From NCBI GenBank assembly GCA_963807775.1, contig CAWECY010000003.1:558001-622000 (forward strand): DNA of 64,000 bases, given 5' to 3'. The notes below the pieces were generated by a model, which ran no database searches, was not told the origin of the DNA, and saw only the letters and a program-made list of their open reading frames with translations. The translations under genes were made by a program, and so were the position numbers. Shown here piece by piece: positions 8,298 to 16,115 of the stretch. The DNA is from Bog-473 sp963807775. Its GTDB lineage: Bacteria; Actinomycetota; Acidimicrobiia; Acidimicrobiales; RAAP-2. Each line of letters starts with the position of its first letter. Position 1 is the first letter of the stretch.

Positions 8298-9913
8298 GTG
8301 ACGACGCCCCCTACACCTTCGCTCGCCGGCGCCGCCGAGGCGGTGGACCTGGCCCAACACCTCGTCGACCAGGCCTGCGCGGCCGTACGCGACCGCGGCG
8401 GCATCGACGCCAACCAGGTGGTGGCCTACGACGTGGCTCCACGCGGCCGCCGCGGTGGCGACGGCCCGGGCCGTCCTCCAGTACGGCGAGCATGGGCAGG
8501 ACGAGGCGGCCATTGCCGCTGCCTTCGTGGCCGACGTCATGGCCGACCTGGCCGGGAAGGTCGGAGGACGCGAGGCGCAGTGGGGGGTCAAGACGGGGTG
8601 GGCCGACCCGGTGGCCGCCTTCGTCGGGTCCCAGCGCGACCCGGAGGTGCTGGCCGCCCTGGCCACCGTCGAGGGGCCGCGGCACCTGGGCGAGGACTTC
8701 GAGTTGGTGCGCGAGACGTTCCACCGCTTCGCCGAGGACAAGGTGCGGCCCCACGCCGAGCACGTGCACCGGGCGAACGCCGACATCCCCGAGGAGGTCA
8801 TCGAGGGGCTGGCCGAGCTCGGCGGGTTCGGCCTGTCGGTGCCCGAGGAGTACGGCGGCTTCGCCTCGGGCGGCGAGAGCGACTACATGGGCATGGTCGT
8901 CGCCACCGAGGAGCTCAGCTGGGGGTCGCTGGGCGTCGGCGGCTCGCTCATCACCCGGCCCGAGATCCTGACCCGTGCCCTGGTGTACGGCGGCACCGAG
9001 GAGCAGAAGAAGCAGTGGCTGCCCCGGCTGGCGTCGGCCGAGATCCTGGCCGCCGTGGCCGTGACCGAGCCCGACTACGGCTCCGACGTGGCGAACATCG
9101 TCACGGCGGCCTCGCCTGTGCCGGGGGGCTGGGTGATCAACGGCGTCAAGACGTGGTGCACCTTTGCCGCCCGGGCCGACGTGCTGATGCTCCTGGCGCG
9201 CACCGACCCCGACAAGTCGCTGGCGCATCGAGGCATCTCCATGTTCGTCGTCGAGAAGCCACAGGGCGACGGTCACGGCTTCCTCTTCACCCAGACCCAC
9301 GATGACGCGCCGGAGCGCCCGCGCCGACCTGGCTGCGGGGCGACTGGAGGGCCGGCCCATCGACACCATCGGCTACCGCGGCATGCACTCCTACGAGCTG
9401 GCCTTCGAGAACTGGTTCGTGCCCGAAGCCAACCTGGTCGGCGGTCCGGACGGCCTGGGCAAGGGCTTCTACCTCCAGATGCAGGGCTTCGAGAACGGCC
9501 GGCTGCAGACGGCGGCGCGCGCCCTCGGCGTCATGCAGGCGGCCTACGAGGCGGCAGCGGCGTACGCGGCCGAGCGCAAGGTCTTCGGTGCGGCGATCGG
9601 CGACTACCAGCTGACCCAGGCGAAGTTGGGACGGATGGCGGTGCTGATCCAGGCCACGCGCCAGAGCTCGTACCACGTGGCGCGTCTGATGGCCCAGGGC
9701 GAGGGGACGCTCGAGGCCTCCATGGTCAAGGCCTACGTGTGCCGTGCCGCCGAGTGGGTCACGCGCGAGGCCATGCAGATCCACGGAGGCATGGGCTACG
9801 CGGAGGAGTACCAGGTGAGCCGCTACTTCGTGGACGCCCGGGTGCTCTCCATCTTCGAGGGCGCCGACGAGACCCTCGCCCTCAAGGTCATCGCCCGCCG
9901 CCTGATCGGCTGA
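8298..9913 (+). CDS. Acyl-CoA dehydrogenase, two apparent frameshifts
   Basis: Flavoprotein that oxidises acyl-CoA to enoyl-CoA. The coding frame changes near 8437, where one extra base sits in GTGGCTCCACGCGG, and again between about 9300 and 9345. Joining the three frames gives a protein of about 540 aa: an N-terminal helical extension (VDLAQHLVDQACAAV...VVAYDV then ATARAVLQYGEHG), FHRFAEDKVRPHAEHV, the flavin loop AVTEPDYGSDVA, IDTIGYRGMHSYEL and the catalytic-domain end MQIHGGMGYAEEY. All conserved segments are present, so a sequencing error is likelier than decay. The GTG start at 8298 follows the methyltransferase stop by 11 bases. Confidence 0.82.
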
Positions 9914-9972
9914 GGCTGAGGCTGAGGCTGAGGCTGAGGTGGAGGCTGAAGTGGAGGTGGAGGTGGAGGTCG
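9911..9972. repeat. GAGGCT/GAGGTG tandem hexamer tract
   Basis: Beginning at the stop codon of the acyl-CoA dehydrogenase, TGAGGC is repeated about four times and then degenerates into GAGGTG units until about 9972. It fills the gap to the convergent CoA lyase gene. It is a direct, not inverted, repeat, so it does not form a simple hairpin terminator. Tract length is likely variable between strains. Confidence 0.8.
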
Positions 9973-9979
9973 GGGCCGG

Positions 9980-10918
9980 CTAGCTGGCGCTGCGGGTCAG
10001 ACCGGCCCGCTCGCCCCGGCTGACGAACTTGATCGCCATCTTGCGGCTGGCCTCGTCGATCATCTCGTCGCCGAACATGACGGCGCCCTTGCGGTCCTCC
10101 TCGGTCGCCTTGCGGTAGGCCTCCAGGAGGTCGAACGCGTGGTCGAACTGCTCCTGGGTGGGCGAGAACACCTCGTTGAGCACGGTGGCCTGGTCGGGCG
10201 TGAGCGCCCACTTGCCGTCGTAGCCCAGCATGCGGGCGCGCATGGAGTACTCGCGCAACGCGTCCAGCTCGCGCACCTTGAGGAACGGCCCGTCGATCAC
10301 CTGCAGCCCGTTGGCCCGGCCGGCCATGAGGATGCGGCTGAAGACGTAGTTGAAGTGGTCGCCGGGGTACTCGGGGATGTCGACGCCGCCGGTGAGCACC
10401 GGCATCTCGATACTGGCTGCGAAGTCGGCCGGGCCGAAGATGATCGTCTCGAGCCGCGGCGACGCCGCGCAGATCTCGTCCACGTTGATCAGGCCGCGCG
10501 CCGTCTCGATCTGCGCCTCGATCCCGATGTGGCCGACGGGCAGGCCGGACTTCTTCTCCACCTGCGTCAGCAGGAGGTCGAGCGCGACGACCTCGGCGGC
10601 CGACTGCACCTTGGGCAGCATGATCTCGTCGAGCCGCTCGCCGGCGTTGCCCACCACCTCGATGACGTCGCCGTAGGTCCACTCGGTGTCCCAGGCGTTG
10701 ACCCGCACGCACAGCACCCGGTCGTCCCAGGGCAGGTTCTTGATGGCGTCGACCACCTTGGGCCGGGCCGCCTCCTTCTCGAGCGGCGCCACGGCGTCCT
10801 CGAGGTCGAGGAAGGTCATGTCGGCCGGCACCGTCGGGGCCTTGGCCAGGAACTTCTCGTTCGACCCCGGGGTGGAGAGGCAGGAGCGACGGGGCAGGTC
10901 ACGGGAGCGTGCGGACAT
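9980..10918 (-). CDS. CoA ester lyase, CitE/malyl-CoA lyase family
   Basis: TIM-barrel lyase of the HpcH/HpaI/CitE family, 312 aa, cleaving (or forming) malyl-, citramalyl- or methylmalyl-CoA-type esters. LSTPGSN near residue 14, LDLEDAVAPLEK, CVRVNAWDTEW, MLPKVQSAAEV, EAQIETARGL and FGPADFAAS are the substrate- and Mg-binding segments in order. The combination with MaoC and acyl-CoA dehydrogenase genes nearby resembles the mycobacterial Rv2498c-Rv2500c set. The exact substrate cannot be read from sequence. Confidence 0.86.
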   Translation of the reverse strand: MSARSRDLPRRSCLSTPGSNEKFLAKAPTVPADMTFLDLEDAVAPLEKEAARPKVVDAIKNLPWDDRVLCVRVNAWDTEWTYGDVIEVVGNAGERLDEIMLPKVQSAAEVVALDLLLTQVEKKSGLPVGHIGIEAQIETARGLINVDEICAASPRLETIIFGPADFAASIEMPVLTGGVDIPEYPGDHFNYVFSRILMAGRANGLQVIDGPFLKVRELDALREYSMRARMLGYDGKWALTPDQATVLNEVFSPTQEQFDHAFDLLEAYRKATEEDRKGAVMFGDEMIDEASRKMAIKFVSRGERAGLTRSAS

Positions 10919-10967
10919 GGGCCCAGGGTAACAAACGGCCTCCGGGGCCCCTATCGGGCCGGGGCGG

Positions 10968-11655
10968 TCAGCTCACATGCTCACCGAAGAACGCGATGGA
11001 GCGATCCCACAGCAGTTGCGCCGCCTCGGCGTCGTGCACCTCGGGACGCGTGTCGTTGAAGAACGCGTGGTCGGTGTCGGGGTAGACGATGATCTCGGCG
11101 GACTTGCCCATGCCGCGCAACTGCTCACCGAGCGCGTTGGCCGCCTCGGGCGAGAAGAAGCCGTCCTTCTCGGCGTAGTGGCCGAGCACCTTGGCGTTCA
11201 TGGCGGCGTAGTCGGGCTGCGCGTCGGGCCACGGGATGACGCCGTAGCACGGCACCACGGCGGCGACCGCGTCGGGGCGCTGCGTCGCCAGCACGAGCGC
11301 CAGCCCGCCGCCCATGCAGAAGCCGATGACGCCGATGTGCTCGCCCGAGCTCCGGCGCAGGACCTCGTCGACGGCGCCGCTCAGGTCGCGCGCCGGCCTG
11401 ATCGAGCTTCATCGCCATCATGGCCTTGCCCGCCTCGTCGGGTTCGCCGGGTGGCACCTGCTGGCCGTGGTACAGGTCGGGCGCCAGCGCCACGAAGCCG
11501 GCCGCGGCGAAGCGGTCGCACACGTCCTTGATGTGGTCGACCAGGCCCCACCACTCCTGGATCACGATGACGCCGGGGCCGCCGCCGCCGTCGGGGACGG
11601 CCAGGTAGCCGCCCGCCACGGATCCGTTGCTTGGGAATTCGATCATCTCACCCAT
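10968..11655 (-). CDS. Dienelactone hydrolase family protein, one frameshift
   Basis: Alpha/beta hydrolase of the carboxymethylenebutenolidase family. The N-terminal part (MIEFPSNGSVAGGYLAVPDG, IVIQEWWGL, APDLYHG) is in one frame up to about 11400. Removing one base near 11395 (GCCGGCGCGC) restores ARDLSGAVDEVLRRSSGEHIG and then GFCMGGGLAL, which carries the nucleophile Cys. Asp (YAEKDGFF) and His (YPDTDHAFFN) complete the triad. The rejoined protein is about 228 aa, a normal length. The single shift with all motifs intact suggests a sequence error. Confidence 0.82.
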
Positions 11656-11824
11656 GTCGCTGGACCGTAGTTCGTGGGAGCCCGCGTCGTTCTTCCTCTG
11701 AGTTCACGGATTGTTCGAATTGCGATGAACTTGTCTCTGACCTCATATTTCGTACCGGCAGTACGACCGGACACGGCCGTGTGGCAGCAGGGGTGTTTGA
11801 ATCCACCGGAGGGCCCCGATAAGA

Positions 11825-13033
11825 ATGATCCCCATCGTGACTGACGTAGAGCGGGTCAAACCCTCCACGCCGCGGTCAGCCCGGAGCGCCTCGGTGCTCC
11901 AGCGGGTAGCCGTCCCCGCTCTGACCGTCGTCACAGTGTTGTCGAGCACTGTGTTTGGTTTGGCGCGCCCCGCCGCCGGTGACGCCATCAGCGACGCCAA
12001 GGCGAAGGCGGCCGCCATCGAGGCATCGCTGCAGCAGGCCCAGAACGAGATGTCCGCGCTGAGCCAGCAGTACGACCAGGCCAAGTACCAGCTCTCGCAG
12101 ATCGACTCGAGCATCGCCAGCACCAAGGCCACCATCACTTCGGACCAACAGAAGGTGTCCGACGACAGGACCACGTTGGCCAAGGCGGCGGTGGCCAACT
12201 ACATCTCGGACGGGACCGCCTCGCAGCAGAACCCGCTCTTCGCCGGCAACGACAAGACGCTGGGCGCCAGCAGCGAGTACAACCAGATCGCCGAAGGTGA
12301 CATCAGCCTGGCCGTGGACAACCTGCACACGGCCGAGAACTCGCTCAACGCGCAGGAGAACCAGCTGCAGGGTGAGCAGTCGCAGGCGCAGACGCAGGTG
12401 ACCGTCGAACAGAACGCGGTGGAGCAGAATCAGCAGGCGATTCAGCAGCAGCAGAGCGCGCTGAACCAGGAGCAGGGCGAGATCGCCCAACTGGTGCAGC
12501 AGCAGGAGGAGGCCGAGGCGGCCGCCGCCGCCCAGGCGGCCCAGCAGCGCCAGCAGGCGGCCCAAGCAGCGGCTGCCGCTGCGGCAGCGGCTGCCGCATC
12601 GTCCGCGTCGTCGAGCGACGGGACCAGCCTGGCCGGCTTGAGCCAGGCCGCCCCGCCCCCGACCGCCCCGGGCGGCGAGGGCGCCGTGCAGGCGGCCGAG
12701 AGCCAGATCGGTGTCCCCTACGTGTGGGGCGGCGAGTCGCCCAAGGGCTCGGCCGACCCCGGCTTCGACTGCTCGGGCCTGACCGCCTGGTCCTGGGGCC
12801 AGGTCGGCGTCTCCCTGCCCCATTACTCGGGCGCCCAGATGTCCGACTCGACCCCGGTGCCCATCAGCGACCTGCAGCCGGGCGATCTCCTCTTCTACGG
12901 CCCGGGCGGCTCCGAGCACGTGGCCATGTACGTGGGTCCGGGCGAGATGATCGAGGCGCCCTACACCGGGGCCTCGGTGTGGCTCACCGGCCTCCGCCTG
13001 GGCGACGGCTTCGTGGGCGCCGGCCGGCCGTAG
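11825..13033 (+). CDS. NlpC/P60 peptidoglycan endopeptidase with coiled coil (RipA-like)
   Basis: Secreted or surface cell-wall hydrolase cutting peptide stems. A signal-like hydrophobic stretch (VAVPALTVVTVLSSTVFGLA) near residue 30 is followed by a long coiled-coil region (about 55-245) very rich in Gln, Glu and Ala, with a poly-Ala stretch. The C-terminal NlpC/P60 domain begins at GVPYVWGGE. The catalytic Cys316 is in GFDCSGL and His365 in GGSEHVAMY. This coiled-coil plus NlpC/P60 layout is that of RipA/PcsB-like hydrolases, where the coil keeps the enzyme inactive until partner binding. ATG 11825 is used; GTG 11837 is possible. Confidence 0.9.
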   Translation: MIPIVTDVERVKPSTPRSARSASVLQRVAVPALTVVTVLSSTVFGLARPAAGDAISDAKAKAAAIEASLQQAQNEMSALSQQYDQAKYQLSQIDSSIASTKATITSDQQKVSDDRTTLAKAAVANYISDGTASQQNPLFAGNDKTLGASSEYNQIAEGDISLAVDNLHTAENSLNAQENQLQGEQSQAQTQVTVEQNAVEQNQQAIQQQQSALNQEQGEIAQLVQQQEEAEAAAAAQAAQQRQQAAQAAAAAAAAAAASSASSSDGTSLAGLSQAAPPPTAPGGEGAVQAAESQIGVPYVWGGESPKGSADPGFDCSGLTAWSWGQVGVSLPHYSGAQMSDSTPVPISDLQPGDLLFYGPGGSEHVAMYVGPGEMIEAPYTGASVWLTGLRLGDGFVGAGRP

Positions 13034-13127
13034 CCGCAACGCTTTCGGCCGCCTCCGCCGCTCCCGCTCCACCCCTCCCCGCTCCACCCCTCCTGTCTGC
13101 CGGTCCTAACCTGGCATCGAGCGCCTC

Positions 13128-14022
13128 ATGAAACCGGTCCCCGTCGCCTTCCACATCGGGCCGTTACAGGTCCACACCTACGGCATCGGGCTGGCGCTGA
13201 CGTTCTGGTTCGGCTTCGTCTACTTCGAGCGGCGGCTCGAAGAACGGCTACCCCACCGAGTGGCTGGTTCCGGTCTTCCTCTGGATCATCCTGGCCGCCG
13301 TCGTGGGCGCCCGGGCACTCCACGTGCTGACCAACCTCAGCTACTACACGGCCAACCCGGGCGACGTGTTCGCCATCTGGCACGGCGGGCTCTCCTCATT
13401 CGGGGGCCTGCTCTTCGCCGTGCCGGTCGGCATCGTGCTGACCCGGCGCCGTTGTCCCGAGATCCCACTCGGCCGGGCACTCGACCTCGTGCTGCCGGTG
13501 CTCCTGGCGTGCTGGGCCATGGGCCGCCTCCTCGGCCCCCAGCTGATGGTGGCCGGCGGCGGGCACCCGACCCACCAGTGGTTCGGCATGTACTACGCCA
13601 ACCAGCCGGGCAAGCGCCTGCCGGTCCCCATCTTCCAGGCGCTCGAGGACTTCACCGTCTACCTCATCCTCATCGCGATCGAACGCGCCTTGGATCGCTG
13701 GCCCGACGGGTCGCCGCGGGTGGGCTACCCGCCCGGAATCGTGCTCGGCACCGCCATGATCCTGTGGGGTATCGAGCGCTCGCTCGACGAGCACCTTTGG
13801 CTCGGGGAGGACGGCCGCCTCGGGTCGGACCTCGTCCAACTGGCGGGCGTCCTGCTGGTGATCGGCGGCGTGGTGATCCTGCTGCGCACGCGCGTGCGCT
13901 GGCGTGAGTGGCTGCGCACGCACCACGGGCCGGCACCCGTTACGGCGCCGAGTCGTGAAGGGTTGGACGTAGACCCGGATCCTGACCCGGACGCGGCCGA
14001 GAGCGCCGAACAGCCCGCCTGA
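13128..14022 (+). CDS. Prolipoprotein diacylglyceryl transferase-like membrane protein, one frameshift
   Basis: Multi-pass membrane protein related to Lgt. The N-terminal HIGPLQVHTYGIGLALTFWF is the Lgt start pattern. One extra base near 13247 shifts the frame; after it YPTEWLVPVFLWIILAAVVG, GARALHVLTN and WHGGLSSFGGLLF continue the family pattern. The usual catalytic block G-R-x-G-N-F-x-N-x-E is not visible: at that place the protein reads MGRLLGPQLMVAGGGHPTHQ. It may therefore be a divergent paralog rather than the housekeeping enzyme. An acidic Asp-Pro repeat (DVDPDPDPDAA) ends the protein. Adjacent to the NlpC/P60 gene on the same strand. Confidence 0.68.
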
Positions 14023-14056
14023 AGCCGGCGGGTGGTGGTGATGGTGCGCGACCGCG

Positions 14057-14233
14057 TTACGCGTCGCGTAGGTGAGAGACCGAGGTGGAGCGGACGCGGG
14101 TGCGGTCACCCTGGCGCTCGATGGCCGGCACCCCGTCGCGGAAGATCCAGCCAGCTTCGCGCCAAGGCCGGATCTCCGGAATGGGCTCTGCCTCCCGGCC
14201 GAGAAGAAGGACCTCGTCGAATCGTGCGCTCAT
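14057..14233 (-). CDS. Small hypothetical protein (58 aa)
   Basis: Not recognised. ATG at 14233 is preceded by GAAAGGGGAACAACA, a good ribosome-binding site at proper spacing. The protein begins MSARFDEVLLLGREAEPIPE and continues with a Trp/Arg-rich middle (RPWREAGWIFRDGVPAIE). No membrane segment or known motif. It is divergent from the hypothetical gene at 14510, with an inverted repeat between them. The strong ribosome-binding site is the main support. Confidence 0.5.
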   Translation of the reverse strand: MSARFDEVLLLGREAEPIPEIRPWREAGWIFRDGVPAIERQGDRTRVRSTSVSHLRDA

Positions 14234-14319
14234 TGTTGTTCCCCTTTCAAGCTCGACGTTCCGAGCCCGCCCTTGTAAAGGAGAACCGCGCGAGGCCACC
14301 CGGGACACGGTGCAAATGA

Positions 14320-14366
14320 GAAAACCGCGTCGCTCCGGTGGCGGACCCGCCCGACCTGCGGTTTTC
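14320..14366. repeat. Inverted repeat GAAAACCGC / GCGGTTTTC between divergent genes
   Basis: Perfect 9-base arms at 14320-14328 and 14358-14366 separated by 29 bases, which themselves contain GGCGGACCCGCC. In either direction the structure ends in four T residues, so it could act as a bidirectional terminator-like or regulatory hairpin. It lies in the interval between two divergently transcribed small genes. Confidence 0.55.
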
Positions 14367-14509
14367 CACCAAGCTGCCCGGCGCGGGACTAAGAGTGCAC
14401 CGGGCGCGCACCCCGCCGGCACCCGGCCGTTGTGGGAGTGCCGCGTCCGTCTCAAGGGCCTTCTCGTAGCTGCCGATGAAGGCGGGAGGTAGAGGGGGGG
14501 TGAACAGCA

Positions 14510-14839
14510 ATGGCGACAGTCCATCCGTGGACTCCGATCACGAACGACAGGATCTGGACGGAAGAGGAGAAGGCCGATTGGCTGGCCGGCCAGGACGGCT
14601 CGCCGACTCACGTCGTGACCTTCGAGCCCATGTACCAGATCGAGGTGTGCATCCCTCCCTGGGAGCACCCCGACCGCCAGATAGCGCGTTCGGCCATCGC
14701 CTGGGGCAAGGCCATGGGCCGCGTGCTCGAAGAGAACCAGTTCGGCACCGCCACCCTCGTGGCGGCGCACCACGAGGGCAACGCGCTCGAGGTCTACCCC
14801 GTGACCACGCCGAAGCCCCGCCTACGCCGCGTCACCTAG
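14510..14839 (+). CDS. Hypothetical protein next to an IS element (109 aa)
   Basis: Not recognised. ATG 14510 follows a purine-rich AGGTAGAGGGGGG stretch that can serve as ribosome-binding site. The protein is soluble-looking, with TNDRIWTEEEKADWLAG, THVVTFEPMYQIEVCIPPWE and a C-terminal VYPVTTPKPRLRRVT. Its stop TAG lies inside the first bases of the terminal inverted repeat of the IS982-type element, so the original C-terminus may have been cut by the insertion. Confidence 0.55.
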   Translation: MATVHPWTPITNDRIWTEEEKADWLAGQDGSPTHVVTFEPMYQIEVCIPPWEHPDRQIARSAIAWGKAMGRVLEENQFGTATLVAAHHEGNALEVYPVTTPKPRLRRVT

Positions 14840-15877
14840 ATGATTGATTCCAAGGGTCCCCAGCGAAACGGGGATCCGCGTCGGGCGCGAAAAAGGCGTC
14901 CAAGATCGGCGTTGCTCAATGCCAACTCGACCTTGGAGGTCATGTGGACGCCGACCTGGACACCTTTGTGACTGCACTGTACGTGACGATCGACGACAAT
15001 CTTCGGACCCGTCCCGAGCTGCGCCAGTGGCGCCCCAAGGTGGGCCTGGCCCCCAAGCTCTCCGACGCCGAGCTGTTGACGTTGGCCGTCCTCCAGGCCC
15101 TCTTGGGGTTCACCTCCGAGACGAGGTTCTTGCGCCACGCCGACGTGCACCTGCGGCCGTGGTTCCCCTACCTCCCGCACCAGTCGGGCTACAACAAGCG
15201 GCTGCGTAAGGCAGAAGGCCAGCTGAGAGCGGTGATCCGCCTGCTCGCGGTCGAGACCGACCTGTGGGACGACGACACCTGGATCATGGACTCGACACCG
15301 GTCGAGTGCGGACGTTCGCGCCCGACGGCGCTGCGCTCGGACCTCGCCGGATGGGCTTCCTATGGCTACTGCGCCAGCCACTCGCGCTGGTTCTGGGGGC
15401 TTCGGCTCCACCTCGTCTGCACGCCGGCGGGACTGCCGGTCACCTTCGCGCTGGCCAACCCGAGGATCGACGAGCGCGAGGTGGCCCGGGACCTCTTCGA
15501 AGCCGAGCCCGCGCTGTTGCGATCGGGTCAGCGGATCCTCGCGGATAAGGGGTATCGCTCCAAAGAGTTCGAGTCCTTCTTGGCCGGCCACGGTGTCGAG
15601 CTCGTCCGACCCGCCCACAAGAACGATCGCGGTCGCACGACGAGTCCGTTGCTCAAGCCCCTGCGCCAGCTCATCGAATCGGTCAACGCCACGCTCAAGA
15701 CCCAACTCGACCTCGAACGTCATGGAGGCAGAACCCCAGGTGGCGTCGTGACCCGGGTCCTCCAGCGACTGCTGGCTCTGACTGCTGCGATCTGGCACAA
15801 CGACAAGACCGGCCAGCGTCCGCTGCGTTCCCTCGTAGCCTTCGATCATGGCTGACCCCTTGGAATTAGGTATCTAG
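14836..15877 (+). mobile_element. IS982-family insertion sequence
   Basis: About 1.04 kb, the normal size for the family. Imperfect terminal inverted repeats are visible: the left end CTAGAT-5 nt-ATTCCAAGGG (14836-14856) mirrors the right end CCCTTGGAAT-5 nt-ATCTAG (15857-15877). The element carries one transposase gene on the plus strand. I could not see a convincing target-site duplication in the flanks, so exact outer boundaries may differ by a few bases. Confidence 0.75.
14944..15855 (+). CDS. IS982-family transposase
   Basis: DDE transposase of 303 aa. The N-terminal helical part (KLSDAELLTLAVLQALLGF, GYNKRLRKAEGQ) is typical of IS982. The catalytic domain carries WIMDSTPVECGRS, ASYGYCASHSRWFWGLRLHL, LADKGYRSKEFE and, near the C-terminus, LIESVNATLKTQLDLERHGG, supplying the acidic residues. 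GTG 14944 gives a complete N-terminus. No internal stop or frameshift is seen, so the element may be active. Confidence 0.92.
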   Translation: MDADLDTFVTALYVTIDDNLRTRPELRQWRPKVGLAPKLSDAELLTLAVLQALLGFTSETRFLRHADVHLRPWFPYLPHQSGYNKRLRKAEGQLRAVIRLLAVETDLWDDDTWIMDSTPVECGRSRPTALRSDLAGWASYGYCASHSRWFWGLRLHLVCTPAGLPVTFALANPRIDEREVARDLFEAEPALLRSGQRILADKGYRSKEFESFLAGHGVELVRPAHKNDRGRTTSPLLKPLRQLIESVNATLKTQLDLERHGGRTPGGVVTRVLQRLLALTAAIWHNDKTGQRPLRSLVAFDHG

Positions 15878-15932
15878 CGCAGTGAATCCCAGGTTGCGCC
15901 TGGGCGGATGTTTCAGCGAGCTGAGCTGAGCT

Positions 15933-16028
15933 CAACGTATAGGGCCCGGAGCTACCCGTTTTGGCCCGAAGTGGGTAGCCACAACTACCCGATTCGCGGC
16001 GAAACTGTTAGCGACAACCCATATATAA
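15933..16028. repeat. Repeated ~100 bp structured intergenic element, copy A
   Basis: Shares long identical blocks, in the same order and spacing, with 61508-61607: CAACGTATA, CTACCCGTTTTG, GGGTAG, ACTACC, GTTAG and CCCATATA. CTACCCG (15952-15958) can pair with TGGGTAG (15972-15978). Alternatively GGGTAG can pair with the downstream CTACCC (15985-15990), so two hairpins compete. It lies between the IS982 element and the end of the SDR gene, and is not protein-coding in any convincing frame. See the matching finding for interpretations. Confidence 0.7.
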
Positions 16029-16115
16029 GTCGATCGACCAACCCCACCATCCTCGCAACCTCCACCGAACACCGCCCCGATCTCTGTCGATACCACTGGC
16101 CCCCGGCTCCGGCGT

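Noticed and set aside
8298..9913. Programmed ribosomal frameshifting in the acyl-CoA dehydrogenase
   Set aside because: No slippery sequence or downstream pseudoknot is seen at the two places, the enzyme family does not use frameshifting, and similar shifts occur in many other genes of the window.
11660..11824. Possible c-di-AMP (ydaO-type) riboswitch upstream of the NlpC/P60 gene
   Set aside because: The context is attractive and GGGGTGTTTGAATCC is loosely reminiscent, but the conserved core segments and length of the aptamer are not present.
14057..14773. 238-codon minus-strand frame covering the small gene at 14057
   Set aside because: Only the last 58 codons, behind a good ribosome-binding site, look protein-like. 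The rest lies opposite another gene and the inverted repeat.
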